Numbered from the stretch's first letter, positions 26,881 through 36,129 are shown. The stretch: DNA of 64,000 nucleotides from Mycolicibacter sp. MU0083 (GCF_963378075.1 NZ_OY726394.1:2852001-2916000), one strand, 5' to 3'. Numbers and translations are program-made. The notes: a model not told the origin generated them from the sequence alone.

Positions 26881-27504
26881 ATGGGTAAAGCCAGCGCACC
26901 CGACGTCTTCGAGCAACTCGACGACCAACCCGACACCGACGCGCCGCCGGCCGACGCCGAGAGCGACACCGACAGCGCGGCCGCCGAGGCCACCGACAGC
27001 GCACCCGCGACACCACCGGTGCCGTCACCGCGGCGGCGCGCTGCGACGGCGCTGCTGGCCGCCCTGTTGATCGCGGCGGTGGCCTACTCGGGTTATGCGG
27101 GCTGGCGGCTACACCAGATCGATGCGCGCACCGCCGCCGGGCAGGCCGCCCTGGCCGCGGCCAAGGACTACGCCATCACCTTGACCACCCTGGACACCGC
27201 CGATATCGACGCCAACTACGCCCGCGCGCTCGACGGTGCGACCGGCGCGTTCAAGGAGGCCTACAGTGCCGGCGCCAAACAGTTACGGCAGATCCTGATC
27301 GACAACAAGGCCTCCGGCAAAGGGATCGTGATCGATGCGGCGGTCAAATCCGCCACCACCACCCGCGTCGAGGTACTGCTCTTCGTCGACCAGGCCATCA
27401 CCAACGCGGTGCGTTCCGAACCACGCATCGACCGCAACCGGATCCAGATGACCATGGAACTCGTCGACAACCGGTGGCTGGCCGGCCAGGTCGACCTGCT
27501 CTGA
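26881..27504 (+). CDS. Mce-associated membrane protein (Mas type), first copy
   Basis: A 207-aa protein of the Mce-associated type found after mceF in actinobacteria. An acidic, low-complexity N-terminus (residues 8-45) precedes one membrane segment (AATALLAALLIAAVAYSGYAGW) and an extracytoplasmic NTF2-like domain with AAAKDYAITLTTLDTADIDANY and LLFVDQAITNAVRSE. Such proteins are thought to stabilise the MCE complex. GAAGGAAAG stands before the ATG. It is paralogous to the next gene. Confidence 0.88.
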   Translation: MGKASAPDVFEQLDDQPDTDAPPADAESDTDSAAAEATDSAPATPPVPSPRRRAATALLAALLIAAVAYSGYAGWRLHQIDARTAAGQAALAAAKDYAITLTTLDTADIDANYARALDGATGAFKEAYSAGAKQLRQILIDNKASGKGIVIDAAVKSATTTRVEVLLFVDQAITNAVRSEPRIDRNRIQMTMELVDNRWLAGQVDLL

Positions 27505-27523
27505 GCGACGAGACGACATCGGA

Positions 27524-28045
27524 ATGACCATGCGACGTCCACGCATCGCCCGAGCGGCCGCACTGCTGTGCGCCGCGGCCGTACTCACCGGCAGCGGCTA
27601 CCAGAGTTGGCTGCTGTACCGGCACCATCGATCCGAGGCCTCCTCCCGCGAAGCATCTGTTGCGGCAACGCAATACGCGGAGCTGCTGACCACAGCCAGC
27701 CCCGCAACCGTCGACCGCCAGATCACCGACCTGCTGGACCGCTCCACCGGCTCCTTCCACGACCGCTACGCGCGGCAGAGCGCCGACCTGCGCGCGATGC
27801 TGATCGCCAACCAGGTGACCACCCGCGGCACCGTCGTGGACTCGGCGGTGAAATCCGCCGACGCCGCGTCCGCCACCGTGCTGCTGTTCGTCGAGCAGAC
27901 CTTCGCCAGCGCGGCGGTCAAACAGGCGCCCGGCGGGCGGGCGGCCGAGGCGGCCCCGGACGTCACGGCCATGGCGATCACCCTGCATAAAGACGCCGGC
28001 CGGTGGCTGGTCAGCGACGTGGTGGCGGGACAGCAGCAGCGATGA
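27524..28045 (+). CDS. Mce-associated protein (Mas type), second copy
   Basis: A 173-aa paralogue of the preceding protein: N-terminal membrane segment (ARAAALLCAAAVLTGSGYQSW), then the NTF2-like module with ATQYAELLTTASPATVDRQI, DLRAMLIANQVTTRGTVVDS and TVLLFVEQTFASAAV. It lacks the acidic N-terminal extension of the first copy. Its stop overlaps the ATG of the DUF3298-like gene (ATGA). Likely forms a heteromer with the first copy in the envelope. Confidence 0.86.
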   Translation: MTMRRPRIARAAALLCAAAVLTGSGYQSWLLYRHHRSEASSREASVAATQYAELLTTASPATVDRQITDLLDRSTGSFHDRYARQSADLRAMLIANQVTTRGTVVDSAVKSADAASATVLLFVEQTFASAAVKQAPGGRAAEAAPDVTAMAITLHKDAGRWLVSDVVAGQQQR

Positions 28046-28845
28046 GGACACCGAAGATGCTCGGCGCCGCGGTGGCACTGCTGGCCGCCGCGACCCTGAC
28101 CCCCGGCGCCGCACCCGCCGCCGGTTCCGCACCGGGCTTCTGCGACGAGTTGCAGGCGGGCTGGGATGGGAACCGCTGCACGACGCTGGTCGTGTCCGGG
28201 CGGAAAGCGGAGCGATACATCGCCTTCGACCTCCCCGAGGCGCTGCTGGACGACGCCGCGACCGGGCCGGTGCTGCGCAACTTCTACCACCGCCTGATGG
28301 ACGGTTGGCGTGCATCCGGCGCCGAGGCGATACGCGACAGCAGTGCGATCGCCTACTACGACAGCTTCCCCGGCCCGGCGACGGTGCAGTCCCTGGTCGT
28401 GCACGAGTGCCTGGAACCGTTTGGCATGCAAGCCAACAACGCCTATCGAACCTTCGTCTTCGACATGCGCACCGGCCGCCGGCTGGGTCTGGGCGACCTG
28501 TTCAAGTCGGGGGTCGATCCGATGGCCGTCATCCCGGCCGCGGCGGCCCCGGTGCTGCCCGCGGCCCTGGATGCGGCCGCACCGCCGCACGCACCGAACA
28601 CCTACCCGTTCACCGTGGCGGAGTTCTCGCCCGGCCCGCACGGCAGCGGATACACCGGCGACTACCGGGCGTTCGCACTCACCGCCGACGAACTGGTGCT
28701 GTATCTGCCCGATGTTCCGATGCTGCGCGAGAACCCGCAGCCCGCCGACCGGTTCGTCTGGTCGATGGACGGCGGAGCGGTGGTCGTCAGGGTGCCGTTG
28801 ACAGCCCTGTCCGACGCATTACGACCGGAATACGGTGGAACATGA
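28042..28845 (+). CDS. Secreted protein with DUF3298/RsiV-like domain
   Basis: A 267-aa exported protein. The signal peptide (AAVALLAAATLTPGAAPAAG) has no lipobox. The mature part follows the DUF3298-like pattern also seen in the lipoprotein at 16534: an NAYRTFVFDMRTGRRLGLGDLF hairpin, then a C-terminal region with YTGDYRAFALTADELVLYLPD. Three Cys (near residues 34, 46 and 129) could form a disulphide. ATG 28042 is translationally coupled to the second Mas gene. In the mce3 operon of M. tuberculosis genes of unknown function also follow the Mas genes. Role unknown. Confidence 0.8.
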   Translation: MRTPKMLGAAVALLAAATLTPGAAPAAGSAPGFCDELQAGWDGNRCTTLVVSGRKAERYIAFDLPEALLDDAATGPVLRNFYHRLMDGWRASGAEAIRDSSAIAYYDSFPGPATVQSLVVHECLEPFGMQANNAYRTFVFDMRTGRRLGLGDLFKSGVDPMAVIPAAAAPVLPAALDAAAPPHAPNTYPFTVAEFSPGPHGSGYTGDYRAFALTADELVLYLPDVPMLRENPQPADRFVWSMDGGAVVVRVPLTALSDALRPEYGGT

Positions 28846-28900
28846 CACCGCGCAGAACGATCCGAAGGACGACGTCGCCTACCGATAGGAGGACCCACCG

Positions 28901-29080
28901 ATGATGCTTCTGGTACGGATCATCGATCTGGTGGTCAGCATGCTGCGCTACCTCGCCTCGCCCGACGGCCGGGTGCTGCGGATCGGTGTGCTGGTGGTGC
29001 TGTTCTTCGGCGCGTTGGTGGGGGCGGCCGGAATCCTCTGGGGGCTCGCCCAACTGCCGCACTATCTGGCCGGGCCTTAA
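28901..29080 (+). CDS. 59-aa single-pass membrane protein in the MCE operon
   Basis: A 60-codon frame from ATG ATG to TAA. It has an ideal ribosome site (TAGGAGGA, 7 nt before the ATG), and no competing frame covers the stretch. The product has an N-terminal amphipathic segment (VRIIDLVVSMLRYLAS) and one hydrophobic span at about residues 26-49. It lies 55 nt after the DUF3298-like gene and 35 nt before the first MpaB-like gene, whose own AAAGGA site follows. No named family is recognised. It may anchor or assist the two MpaB-like proteins or the MCE complex. Confidence 0.72.
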   Translation: MMLLVRIIDLVVSMLRYLASPDGRVLRIGVLVVLFFGALVGAAGILWGLAQLPHYLAGP

Positions 29081-29115
29081 CCGTCACACACCGTTCAATC
29101 GAAAGGATCGCCGAT

Positions 29116-30033
29116 ATGTCGACCTGCCACGACCAGGACAGTCCGGACCGGACCCGCCATCGCGTGCTCACCACCGCCGAGACCCGGATTCACGTCGACA
29201 CCTACACCCCGCGCTGGGATGACGATGACGACGTCGACATCACCGAGGGACTGGACTTCTGGACGGCCGCCGCGTCGGCCGCCAACGTGATCATGCAGAT
29301 GAGCATGCCCGGCGTCGGCCACGGGGTGGTGGAGAGCCGGGTGGAATCCGGTGCGCTGATGGAGCATCCGTGGAAAAGGCTGCGCACCACCGCCCAGTAC
29401 ATGGCGGTGGCGATACTGGGCACCGACGCAGAACGCGCCGCCTACCGGGACGCGGTCAACGTGGCGCACCGCCAGGTCCGCTCCACCGCTGACAGTCCGG
29501 TCAAATACAACGCCTTCGACCGTGATCTGCAGCTGTGGGTGGCGTCCTGCCTGTTCGTGTTCTACGAGGACACCTACCAGTTGCTGCGCGGCAAGCTGAC
29601 CGCGGAGCAGGCCGAGAAGTTCTACCACCAGGCCAGCCCGTTGGGCACCACCTTGCAGGTGACCGCCGATCAGTGGCCGGCCACCCGGGCCGATTTCGAC
29701 GACTACTGGAACGCCACCTGCCAGACGCTGGAGATGGACGACGCGGTACGCGACTATCTGCTGCGTCTGGTCGGCCTGAAGATGATCAACCCGATCTACC
29801 GGGTGCTGTTCGGGCCGCTGTTGCGGTTCCTGACCATCGGCTTTCTGCCGCCGGTCTTCCGGGAACTGCTCCGCGTCGAATGGTCGCCGACCGAGCAGCG
29901 CCAGTTCGAGAACCTCTTCTTGTTCGTGTCGTTCGTCAACCGCTTCATTCCACGGTTCATCCGGACCGCCAACTACAGTGTGCTGATGGCCGATGTCCGT
30001 CATCGCATCCGCAGAAACAAGTCGTTGATCTGA
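29116..30033 (+). CDS. MpaB/DUF2236-family protein, probably degenerate
   Basis: A 305-aa all-helical protein of the DUF2236 family (fungal MpaB oxygenase and bacterial latex-clearing protein relatives, haem b oxygenases). The H-x-x-V motif is present (His118, Val121, AHRQVR), but the position 25 residues on, where the family has a second conserved His, is Ala143 (LWVASCL). The partner encoded next keeps both. This suggests a non-catalytic or altered subunit, an inference. A hydrophobic stretch near residue 200 (VLFGPLLRFLTIGFLPPVF) may contact the membrane. The stop TGA overlaps the next ATG. Confidence 0.82.
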   Translation: MSTCHDQDSPDRTRHRVLTTAETRIHVDTYTPRWDDDDDVDITEGLDFWTAAASAANVIMQMSMPGVGHGVVESRVESGALMEHPWKRLRTTAQYMAVAILGTDAERAAYRDAVNVAHRQVRSTADSPVKYNAFDRDLQLWVASCLFVFYEDTYQLLRGKLTAEQAEKFYHQASPLGTTLQVTADQWPATRADFDDYWNATCQTLEMDDAVRDYLLRLVGLKMINPIYRVLFGPLLRFLTIGFLPPVFRELLRVEWSPTEQRQFENLFLFVSFVNRFIPRFIRTANYSVLMADVRHRIRRNKSLI

Positions 30034-30836
30034 TGGCGAGAAACCACGACGACGGCCTCGGGCCCGACAGCATGCTGTGGCACTTCCTGGCCGACCGGCG
30101 ATACCTGTTCGTACTGCCCCGGGCGGTGTGTCTGCTGCTGTTGGATCCGGGAATCGCGGCCGGGATCACCGATCACGCACTGATGCGCAAACGCATCTGG
30201 CTGCACAAGAAGCGCACCTTCACCCAAGCGGTCAACTACGCGTTCGCCGACGACGACATGTCCCCGCAGATGCGGTTCTCCCATGAGCACGTCAAAGGTG
30301 TCGACGACACCGGGCGCAAATACCATGCACTGAACCCGGACACCTTCCACTTCCAGCACGCCGCCTACGTCGAGTCGCTGTTCTACATGGTCGAGACGTT
30401 CATCCGTCCACTCGACGCCGACGACCGGGAACAGCTCTACGCCGAATGCTGCGCCTGGTATCGCCGGTACGGCATCTCCACCCGGCCCATGCCGGCGAGT
30501 TGGCCGGAGTTCGGCGAATACTTCGAGGACTACTGCGGCTCACATCTGATGGCCGGTCCGCACTTCGAACCGTTCCGCGAGCAGATCTTCGCCCCCACCG
30601 ATTGGTGGATGCGCGCCGTTCCCCAGCCGGCCATCCGGGCGATGCAGCACCCGCGTGCGCTGGAGCTGACCGGGACCACCGTCGGCGTCACCGACCGCTG
30701 GTCGTTGCGACAGTTCGTCCTGATGACGCAGCTGTCCACGCTGACTCCCCGACATCATTGGAACGCCCGGGCCCGTACCGCGCTGCGCAAGGCGGCCCAC
30801 CACCGGTCGCCATCATTCGGCACGGCTCGTGGCTGA
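30033..30836 (+). CDS. MpaB/DUF2236-family putative oxygenase
   Basis: A 267-aa protein of the same family as its upstream neighbour, starting at the TGATG overlap. It keeps the family pattern: H-x-x-V-x-G with His84, Val87 and Gly89, the KYHALNPDTFHFQH segment with His109 (spacing 25 residues, as in family members), and RPMPASWPEFGEYF. Members cleave or oxygenate hydrophobic isoprenoid substrates. Being embedded in an MCE operon with a tandem-TetR regulator, it probably oxidises the imported lipid or sterol, which is inference. Haem ligation by one of the histidines is assumed from family knowledge. Confidence 0.85.
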   Translation: MARNHDDGLGPDSMLWHFLADRRYLFVLPRAVCLLLLDPGIAAGITDHALMRKRIWLHKKRTFTQAVNYAFADDDMSPQMRFSHEHVKGVDDTGRKYHALNPDTFHFQHAAYVESLFYMVETFIRPLDADDREQLYAECCAWYRRYGISTRPMPASWPEFGEYFEDYCGSHLMAGPHFEPFREQIFAPTDWWMRAVPQPAIRAMQHPRALELTGTTVGVTDRWSLRQFVLMTQLSTLTPRHHWNARARTALRKAAHHRSPSFGTARG

Positions 30837-32061
30837 GACCGCACCGGCGGTGCGCCGGCGCCCCAAAGACCGCAAGGACCAGATCGCCCGGGCCGCTGCC
30901 GAATCCTTCAGCACCCTGGGATATCACGCGGTCAGTGTGGAGAACATCGCCACCGAGGTCGGCATCTCGGCGCCGGCGCTGTACCGGCACTACGCCAGCA
31001 AGTACGACCTGTTCCGGGTCGCGGTGTTGGAGCTGGGACGCCAGTTGGTCGATGCGACCGATCCGGCGGGCGAGGCACTCGCGGGCTGCGGCGACGACCC
31101 GGCAGCGGTGCTGGATCAGCTGATCCGATCCTTGATCGACGTGGCGCTACGCAACCGAGAATCCGGCGGCCTCTACCGCTGGCAGGCCCGTTACCTCCGC
31201 GACGCCGACGCCGTCGAGCTGGTCGAGCAGATCCGGCTGGTCAATCAACGACTCCAGCAGCCGATCGCTGAATTACGTCCCGCCGCACCGGTTCTGCATC
31301 AGCAGATGCTGGCCGTGGCGTTGCTCAGTGTGGCCGGCGGTATCACCGACCACCGGGTGCGTGCCGCCCCCGACGACATCACCGATCTGCTGACCGAGGC
31401 GTCGTGGGCGGTGCTGAACACTAGCCTGCCCACCCCGGACGACTACACGCCGGGGACGCCCGGGAGCCGCATCTTCACCTCCGACGCCGGGATCTACGAG
31501 GCGGTGCTGCACGCGTCGATGACGCTGTTCCATCGGCACGGCTACGCCGAGACCAGCGTGGCCCAGATCGCCAAACTCGCCGGCATGCGGGTTTCGGGTA
31601 TCTACCGTTTCTTTCCGGGCAAGTCCGACATCCTCAGCACCGCGTTGCGGCGGTCCTCCGACCGGCTCTCCGCGGAGTTGTCGGTGGTCAACACCAAACA
31701 GTCCGAACCGGGCGAGGCACTGACCCGGCTGGTCGACATCTACGTCGCGACCTCGTTCGCCACCCCGGAACTGGCGGCGATCTACTACAGCGAACAGGTC
31801 AACCTCTCGGCCACCGATCGGGCGATGCTGCGCAATGTGCAACGGTCCACCATCGATTCCTGGGTCGGCCTGCTGCTGTCGGTGCGGCCGGAACTGACCG
31901 CGACCGCAGCCCGGTTCCTGGTGCATGCCGCGATGGGACTGGTGGTCGACATCGGCCGGCTGGTGCACTACGACCGTCCCGAGTCCGAACCGGACTCGGT
32001 CATGGCCTACGAGCAGGCGTGCGTCCGCGCGCTGATGCACGCGATACTGTTCGGCAACTGA
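30829..32061 (+). CDS. Tandem TetR regulator (Mce3R-like)
   Basis: A 410-aa protein that is two TetR units in one chain. First HTH: AAESFSTLGYHAVSVENIAT plus VGISAPALYRHYASKYDLF (about residues 23-62). Second HTH: ASMTLFHRHGYAETSVAQIA plus AGMRVSGIYRFFPGKSDIL (about 229-268). Each is followed by a helical sensor-like part. Mce3R (Rv1963c, 406 aa) of M. tuberculosis has the same unusual architecture and represses the mce3 operon. Here the gene is last in the operon and overlaps the oxygenase gene by 8 nt (GTG 30829), whereas mce3R is divergent from yrbE3A. It probably represses this MCE operon at 17751-17768 or at the AT-rich repeats further upstream. Confidence 0.9.
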   Translation: MAETAPAVRRRPKDRKDQIARAAAESFSTLGYHAVSVENIATEVGISAPALYRHYASKYDLFRVAVLELGRQLVDATDPAGEALAGCGDDPAAVLDQLIRSLIDVALRNRESGGLYRWQARYLRDADAVELVEQIRLVNQRLQQPIAELRPAAPVLHQQMLAVALLSVAGGITDHRVRAAPDDITDLLTEASWAVLNTSLPTPDDYTPGTPGSRIFTSDAGIYEAVLHASMTLFHRHGYAETSVAQIAKLAGMRVSGIYRFFPGKSDILSTALRRSSDRLSAELSVVNTKQSEPGEALTRLVDIYVATSFATPELAAIYYSEQVNLSATDRAMLRNVQRSTIDSWVGLLLSVRPELTATAARFLVHAAMGLVVDIGRLVHYDRPESEPDSVMAYEQACVRALMHAILFGN

Positions 32062-32083
32062 GCCGAACCCGCTGCGCCGCGCG

Positions 32084-35044
32084 CTATTTGGCGTCGTCGA
32101 ACTTCGCCATGGCGTCGTCGAGGCGTTGCAGCGCCGCACCGTAGTCCGCGAAGTCACCGCGATGTTGGGACTCCCGTACCGCGGTGATCGCCGATTCGAT
32201 CTCGCGCAACGCCGCGGCCTTGGCCGGGGACAGTCCGGATTCGGCGGCCGGTGGCGTCGGTACCGCCGCCACCGGCGGGGTGGCCGCCGGCGGGTTGCCC
32301 GGCGACGCCGCACTGCCCTCGGCGGGTGCGATATCGGTGGCCGCCGCACTGGCACCGGGCCCGAACAGTCCGTCGATCGCGGCCGAGACCGTCTTGCCGT
32401 AGCCGATCTTGTCGTTGTACATCATCGCCACCCGGATCAGTCGCGGGTAGGACGACGAGGCGTCACCGGAACCCGGTGAGGCGTACACCGGTTCGACGTA
32501 GAGCAATCCGCCGTCTGCGATCGGCAGGGTGAGCAGATTGCCCCACCGGATGCGGTTCTGGTTGTCGCGGCCGATCACACCGAGGTCCTGGCTGACGTCG
32601 GTGTCGGTGGTGATCGCGTTGTTGGCGAGCTTGGGCCCGTTGACCTGACCGGGAATGGTCAAGACGGTGATCTTGCCGTAGGTGTCCGGATCGGAGCTGG
32701 CACTGATGTAGGCGGCCAGGTAGTCGCGCTTGAACCGGTTCATCGCGCTGGTCAGCTGGAACGATGCCGAGTTGTCGCCCTTGGCAAGGTTTTTCGCGAC
32801 GATGTAGTACGGCGGCTGGAAGCTGCTGGCGGTCGGGTTCGGGTCCAGCGGCACGTCCCAGAAGTCCGAGGTGGAGAAGAACGTCACTGGGTCGTTGACG
32901 TGGTACTTGGCCAGCAACATGCGCTGGACCTTGAACAGGTCTTCGGGGTAGCGCAGGTGTTCGGCGAGTTCGGGCGAGATCTCCGACTTGGCTTTGACCG
33001 TGCCGGGGAACACCTTCATCCAGGCCTTCAGGACCGGGTCCTGCTCATCCTGCGCGTAGAGGCTCACCGTTCCGTCGTAGGCGTCGACGGTGGCCTTCAC
33101 CGAGTTGCGGATGTAGGACACCCGCCGGTCCGGTAGCAGCCGGTTGAACTCGACCTCCTTGGAGTCCGCCGTCGCCGACGACAGCGACGTCATCTGCGAG
33201 TACGGGTAGTTGTCCAAGGTGGTGTAGCCGTCGATGATCCAGACCATCCGCTTGTTGACGATGGCCGGATACACCATGGAGTCGGTGGTCAGCCACGGCG
33301 CCACCGCCTGCACCCGGCGGGCCGGATCGCGATTGAACAAGATCTTGCTGTCCGGTCCGATCACCGAGGAGAACAAGAAGTTGCGTTCGGCGAACTTCGC
33401 GGCGAACACGCTGCGGTTCAACCAGTTTCCGATGCCGACACCACCGGCGCCGGTGTAGGTGTAGTTCTTCGTCTCGGTGTTGGTCTCGTAGTCGTATTCC
33501 CGGTCGGCGCCGTTGCGTCCGACGATGGCGTAGTCGGCCAGCGTGTCGGCGATCACCGGGCCGTAGTAGATGCGCGGCTGGTCCAGGCGGGCCGGGCCGT
33601 TGGAGACGACGGTGCCGTTGGCGCCGACCACGTTGGCCAGGAACTCCGGATAGCCACCGTTTTGTTTGGGATCGTCGGCGATGCCGCGCACGGTGTTGGC
33701 CGGCGAGGCGATGAAGCCGTTGCCGTGGGTGTAGACGGTGTGCCGGTTGATCCAGTCACGCTGGTTGTCGATCAACCGGTCCGGGTTGAGCTCGCGGGCG
33801 GCGACCACATAGTCGCGCAGTTGGCCGTTCTTGTCCCGGTAGCGGTCGATCGACAGCTGGTCGGGGAAGTTGTAGAAGTTCTTGCCCTGCTGGAACTGGG
33901 TGAACGCGGGGCTGACGATGGTGGGGTCCAGCAACCGGATGTTGGAGGTGGTGGCCGCGTCGGCGCGCACCTGCGCTGCCGTCGCCTTGGCATCGCCACG
34001 GTAGTCGCGGTAGGTGACCACGTCCTCGGTCAGGCCGTAGGCCTGCCTGGTCGCGGTGATCGAGCGGGAGATGTATTCGCTCTCCTTCTGCGCCGCGTTG
34101 GGCTTGACGCTGAACTGTTCCACGATCAGCGGCCAGCCGGCACCGACGACGACCGAGGACAGCAACAGCAGCACCAGTCCGATCGCCGGGATCTGCAAGT
34201 CGCGCAGCACAATCGCCGAGAACACCGCGACCGCGCAGATCAGTGCGATCGCCAGCAGGATCATCTTGGCCGGCAGTACCGCGTTGATGTCGGTGTAGCC
34301 GGCGCCGGTGAAGGGCTTGCCGGTACGGGTGTGGCTGAGCAGCTCGTAACGGTCCAGCCAGTAGGCACCCGCCTTGAGCAGCACCAGGGTGCCGATCAGG
34401 CTGACCACCTGGATGCGCGCCGGGCGACTCAGGGCACCGGCACGTCCGGACAGCCGGATGCCGCCGAAGATGTAGTGCGTCGCCAGGTTCGCGACCGTGG
34501 CCAGGCACAACGTCGCCAGCAGCAGACCCACCACCAGCCGGTAGAACGGCAGGTCGAAGGCGTAGAAACCCAGGTCTTTGCCGAACTGCGGATCGGTGAT
34601 CCCGAAGTCGTCGCCGCGCAGGAACAACTGGATGCGCACCCAGTAGCTCTGCGCCACGATGCCGGCCAGCACACCGATGCCCGCCGGCACCCCGAACCCG
34701 ACCAACCGCAGGCGCGAGAGCACCGTCGTGCGATACCGGGCGACCGGATCGTTGACACCGTTGCTGGGTACGAAGACCGGCCGGGCCCGGAAGGCCAGCG
34801 CCATGGCGGCGAAGACGAACCCGCCGACCAGCAGCGCCACCACCGTGAACGCGATGAGCCGGGTGACCAGGGTGGTGACGAATACCGAGCGGTATCCCAA
34901 CTCCCCGAACCACAGCCAATCGACATAACCGTCGATCAGCCGCGGTCCCACCAGCAGTAGAACGATAACGACGAACGCGCTGCCGACCATGACCCGACTA
35001 CGGGCGGTCAGTTTCGGCATCCTCGCGGTGGGCCGCATACCCAC
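32084..35044 (-). CDS. UPF0182 large membrane protein (Rv3193c homologue)
   Basis: A 986-aa protein with about seven membrane segments in the first 330 residues (first at about 18-36, [16 protein letters not shown]) and a very large extracytoplasmic domain, ending in an Ala/Pro-rich linker and a short helical tail (residues about 900-986). Conserved parts include [21 protein letters not shown] sequence after the first span, [16 protein letters not shown], and [20 protein letters not shown]. Function unknown. Start GTG 35044 gives the same N-terminus ([12 protein letters not shown]) as the M. tuberculosis protein. It is transcribed after the PDZ protease gene but has its own TACAGT box. Confidence 0.93.
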   Translation of the reverse strand: MGMRPTARMPKLTARSRVMVGSAFVVIVLLLVGPRLIDGYVDWLWFGELGYRSVFVTTLVTRLIAFTVVALLVGGFVFAAMALAFRARPVFVPSNGVNDPVARYRTTVLSRLRLVGFGVPAGIGVLAGIVAQSYWVRIQLFLRGDDFGITDPQFGKDLGFYAFDLPFYRLVVGLLLATLCLATVANLATHYIFGGIRLSGRAGALSRPARIQVVSLIGTLVLLKAGAYWLDRYELLSHTRTGKPFTGAGYTDINAVLPAKMILLAIALICAVAVFSAIVLRDLQIPAIGLVLLLLSSVVVGAGWPLIVEQFSVKPNAAQKESEYISRSITATRQAYGLTEDVVTYRDYRGDAKATAAQVRADAATTSNIRLLDPTIVSPAFTQFQQGKNFYNFPDQLSIDRYRDKNGQLRDYVVAARELNPDRLIDNQRDWINRHTVYTHGNGFIASPANTVRGIADDPKQNGGYPEFLANVVGANGTVVSNGPARLDQPRIYYGPVIADTLADYAIVGRNGADREYDYETNTETKNYTYTGAGGVGIGNWLNRSVFAAKFAERNFLFSSVIGPDSKILFNRDPARRVQAVAPWLTTDSMVYPAIVNKRMVWIIDGYTTLDNYPYSQMTSLSSATADSKEVEFNRLLPDRRVSYIRNSVKATVDAYDGTVSLYAQDEQDPVLKAWMKVFPGTVKAKSEISPELAEHLRYPEDLFKVQRMLLAKYHVNDPVTFFSTSDFWDVPLDPNPTASSFQPPYYIVAKNLAKGDNSASFQLTSAMNRFKRDYLAAYISASSDPDTYGKITVLTIPGQVNGPKLANNAITTDTDVSQDLGVIGRDNQNRIRWGNLLTLPIADGGLLYVEPVYASPGSGDASSSYPRLIRVAMMYNDKIGYGKTVSAAIDGLFGPGASAAATDIAPAEGSAASPGNPPAATPPVAAVPTPPAAESGLSPAKAAALREIESAITAVRESQHRGDFADYGAALQRLDDAMAKFDDAK

Positions 35045-35083
35045 GTTGTCACGCTCCCTAGCTCAGTTGTCCCCGACGGCCCC

Positions 35084-35089
35084 ACTGTA
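35084..35089 (-). promoter_or_regulatory. -10 box TACAGT before the UPF0182 gene
   Basis: On the minus strand GGCTACAGTGGG lies 39 nt before the GTG start. The identical 12-mer precedes the K+ channel gene at 44865-44870, and TACAGT also precedes the MiaE-like gene. No good -35 is seen. The recurrence at equal spacing argues for a used -10 element. Confidence 0.45.
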
Positions 35090-35102
35090 GCCAACCGCGG
35101 AG

Positions 35103-36122
35103 TCAGCAAGAGGGCGGCTGACCTCCGTCGGTGATGGTGCGCAACGAATCCACCGCCTGGGCGAGGTTGTCGACCTTGACCAGGGTCAGGCCCTTGTCGT
35201 CGGATCGGGCTTCGTAACAGTTGTCGGAGGGGACCAGAAACACCGTCGCGCCGGCGTCGCGGGCCGCCGTCATCTTGTGGGTGATTCCGCCGATCGGGTC
35301 GACCTGCCCGTTGGAATTGATGACCCCGGTACCGGCGATGAAATTCTGTCCGGCCAGGGTGCCGTCGGTCAGCTTGTCGATGACGGCCAGCGAGAACATC
35401 AACCCGGCGGACGGCCCGCCGATGTTGGCGAGATTGAAGTCGACGGTGAACGGCGCCCACGGTGCGTCGATCACCGAGACACCCAAGAATCCGTTGGCGC
35501 GGTCCTTGTTCTCTCCCAGCGTAATCCGCGCGGTTCCTGCCGGTGCGTTCTTGCGCCGGTAGTCGATCGCCACGGTCTGGCCCGGCTTGGTGTCGGCCAG
35601 CTTGGCGGTGAACTGCTGCACCGTGTAGACGGGTTCGCCGTTGACGGCGTCCACGGCGTCACCACGTCGCAGCCCGCCGGCCGACGGTCCCGGATCCTGC
35701 ACCTCGGCGAGCGTGACCGCGTTCCGGTAGCGCAGATATCCCAGTGCGGCGTATTCGGCGCTCTGCTCGGAAGCCCGGAACTCGGCGTCGTTGTCGTCGT
35801 TGATCTCCTCGCGGGACTTTCCGGGCGGATAGACCAGGTCACGGGGCATCAACTGCTCGCGCCCGGACAGCCACAGCGTCAACGCCTCCCCCAGGGTCAG
35901 CCCGTCGCGCTGCGACACGGTGGTCATGTTGAGGTGGCCGGTGGTGGCGTGCGTGGCGGTGCCCTCGATCTCGACCACCTGCTTGCCGTCGATGGCGCCG
36001 AGGGTGTCGAACGTGGGGCCGGGGCCGAAGGACACGAAGGGGACGGTCACCGCCGTCAGCAGTGCGCCGAAAACGGCTACCGGCAGCACCGCCGCCAACA
36101 GCGTGAGAATCCGCCTGTTCAC
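35103..36122 (-). CDS. YlbL-type membrane protease with PDZ and Lon-like domains (Rv3194c homologue)
   Basis: A 339-aa protein: membrane anchor at residues 6-26, a PDZ domain around 140-215 (GGLRRGDAVDAVNGEPVYTV), and a Lon-protease-like C-terminal domain. The catalytic Ser-Lys dyad is visible as Ser238 (NIGGPSAGL) and Lys283 (GGITHKMTAA), 45 residues apart as in Lon. The active site should face outside. GTG 36122 is 7 nt after a TACCAT box, so the mRNA is likely leaderless. Substrate unknown; the Bacillus relative YlbL acts in recovery from DNA damage by degrading a division inhibitor. Confidence 0.92.
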   Translation of the reverse strand: MNRRILTLLAAVLPVAVFGALLTAVTVPFVSFGPGPTFDTLGAIDGKQVVEIEGTATHATTGHLNMTTVSQRDGLTLGEALTLWLSGREQLMPRDLVYPPGKSREEINDDNDAEFRASEQSAEYAALGYLRYRNAVTLAEVQDPGPSAGGLRRGDAVDAVNGEPVYTVQQFTAKLADTKPGQTVAIDYRRKNAPAGTARITLGENKDRANGFLGVSVIDAPWAPFTVDFNLANIGGPSAGLMFSLAVIDKLTDGTLAGQNFIAGTGVINSNGQVDPIGGITHKMTAARDAGATVFLVPSDNCYEARSDDKGLTLVKVDNLAQAVDSLRTITDGGQPPSC

Positions 36123-36129
36123 CCCGGGT

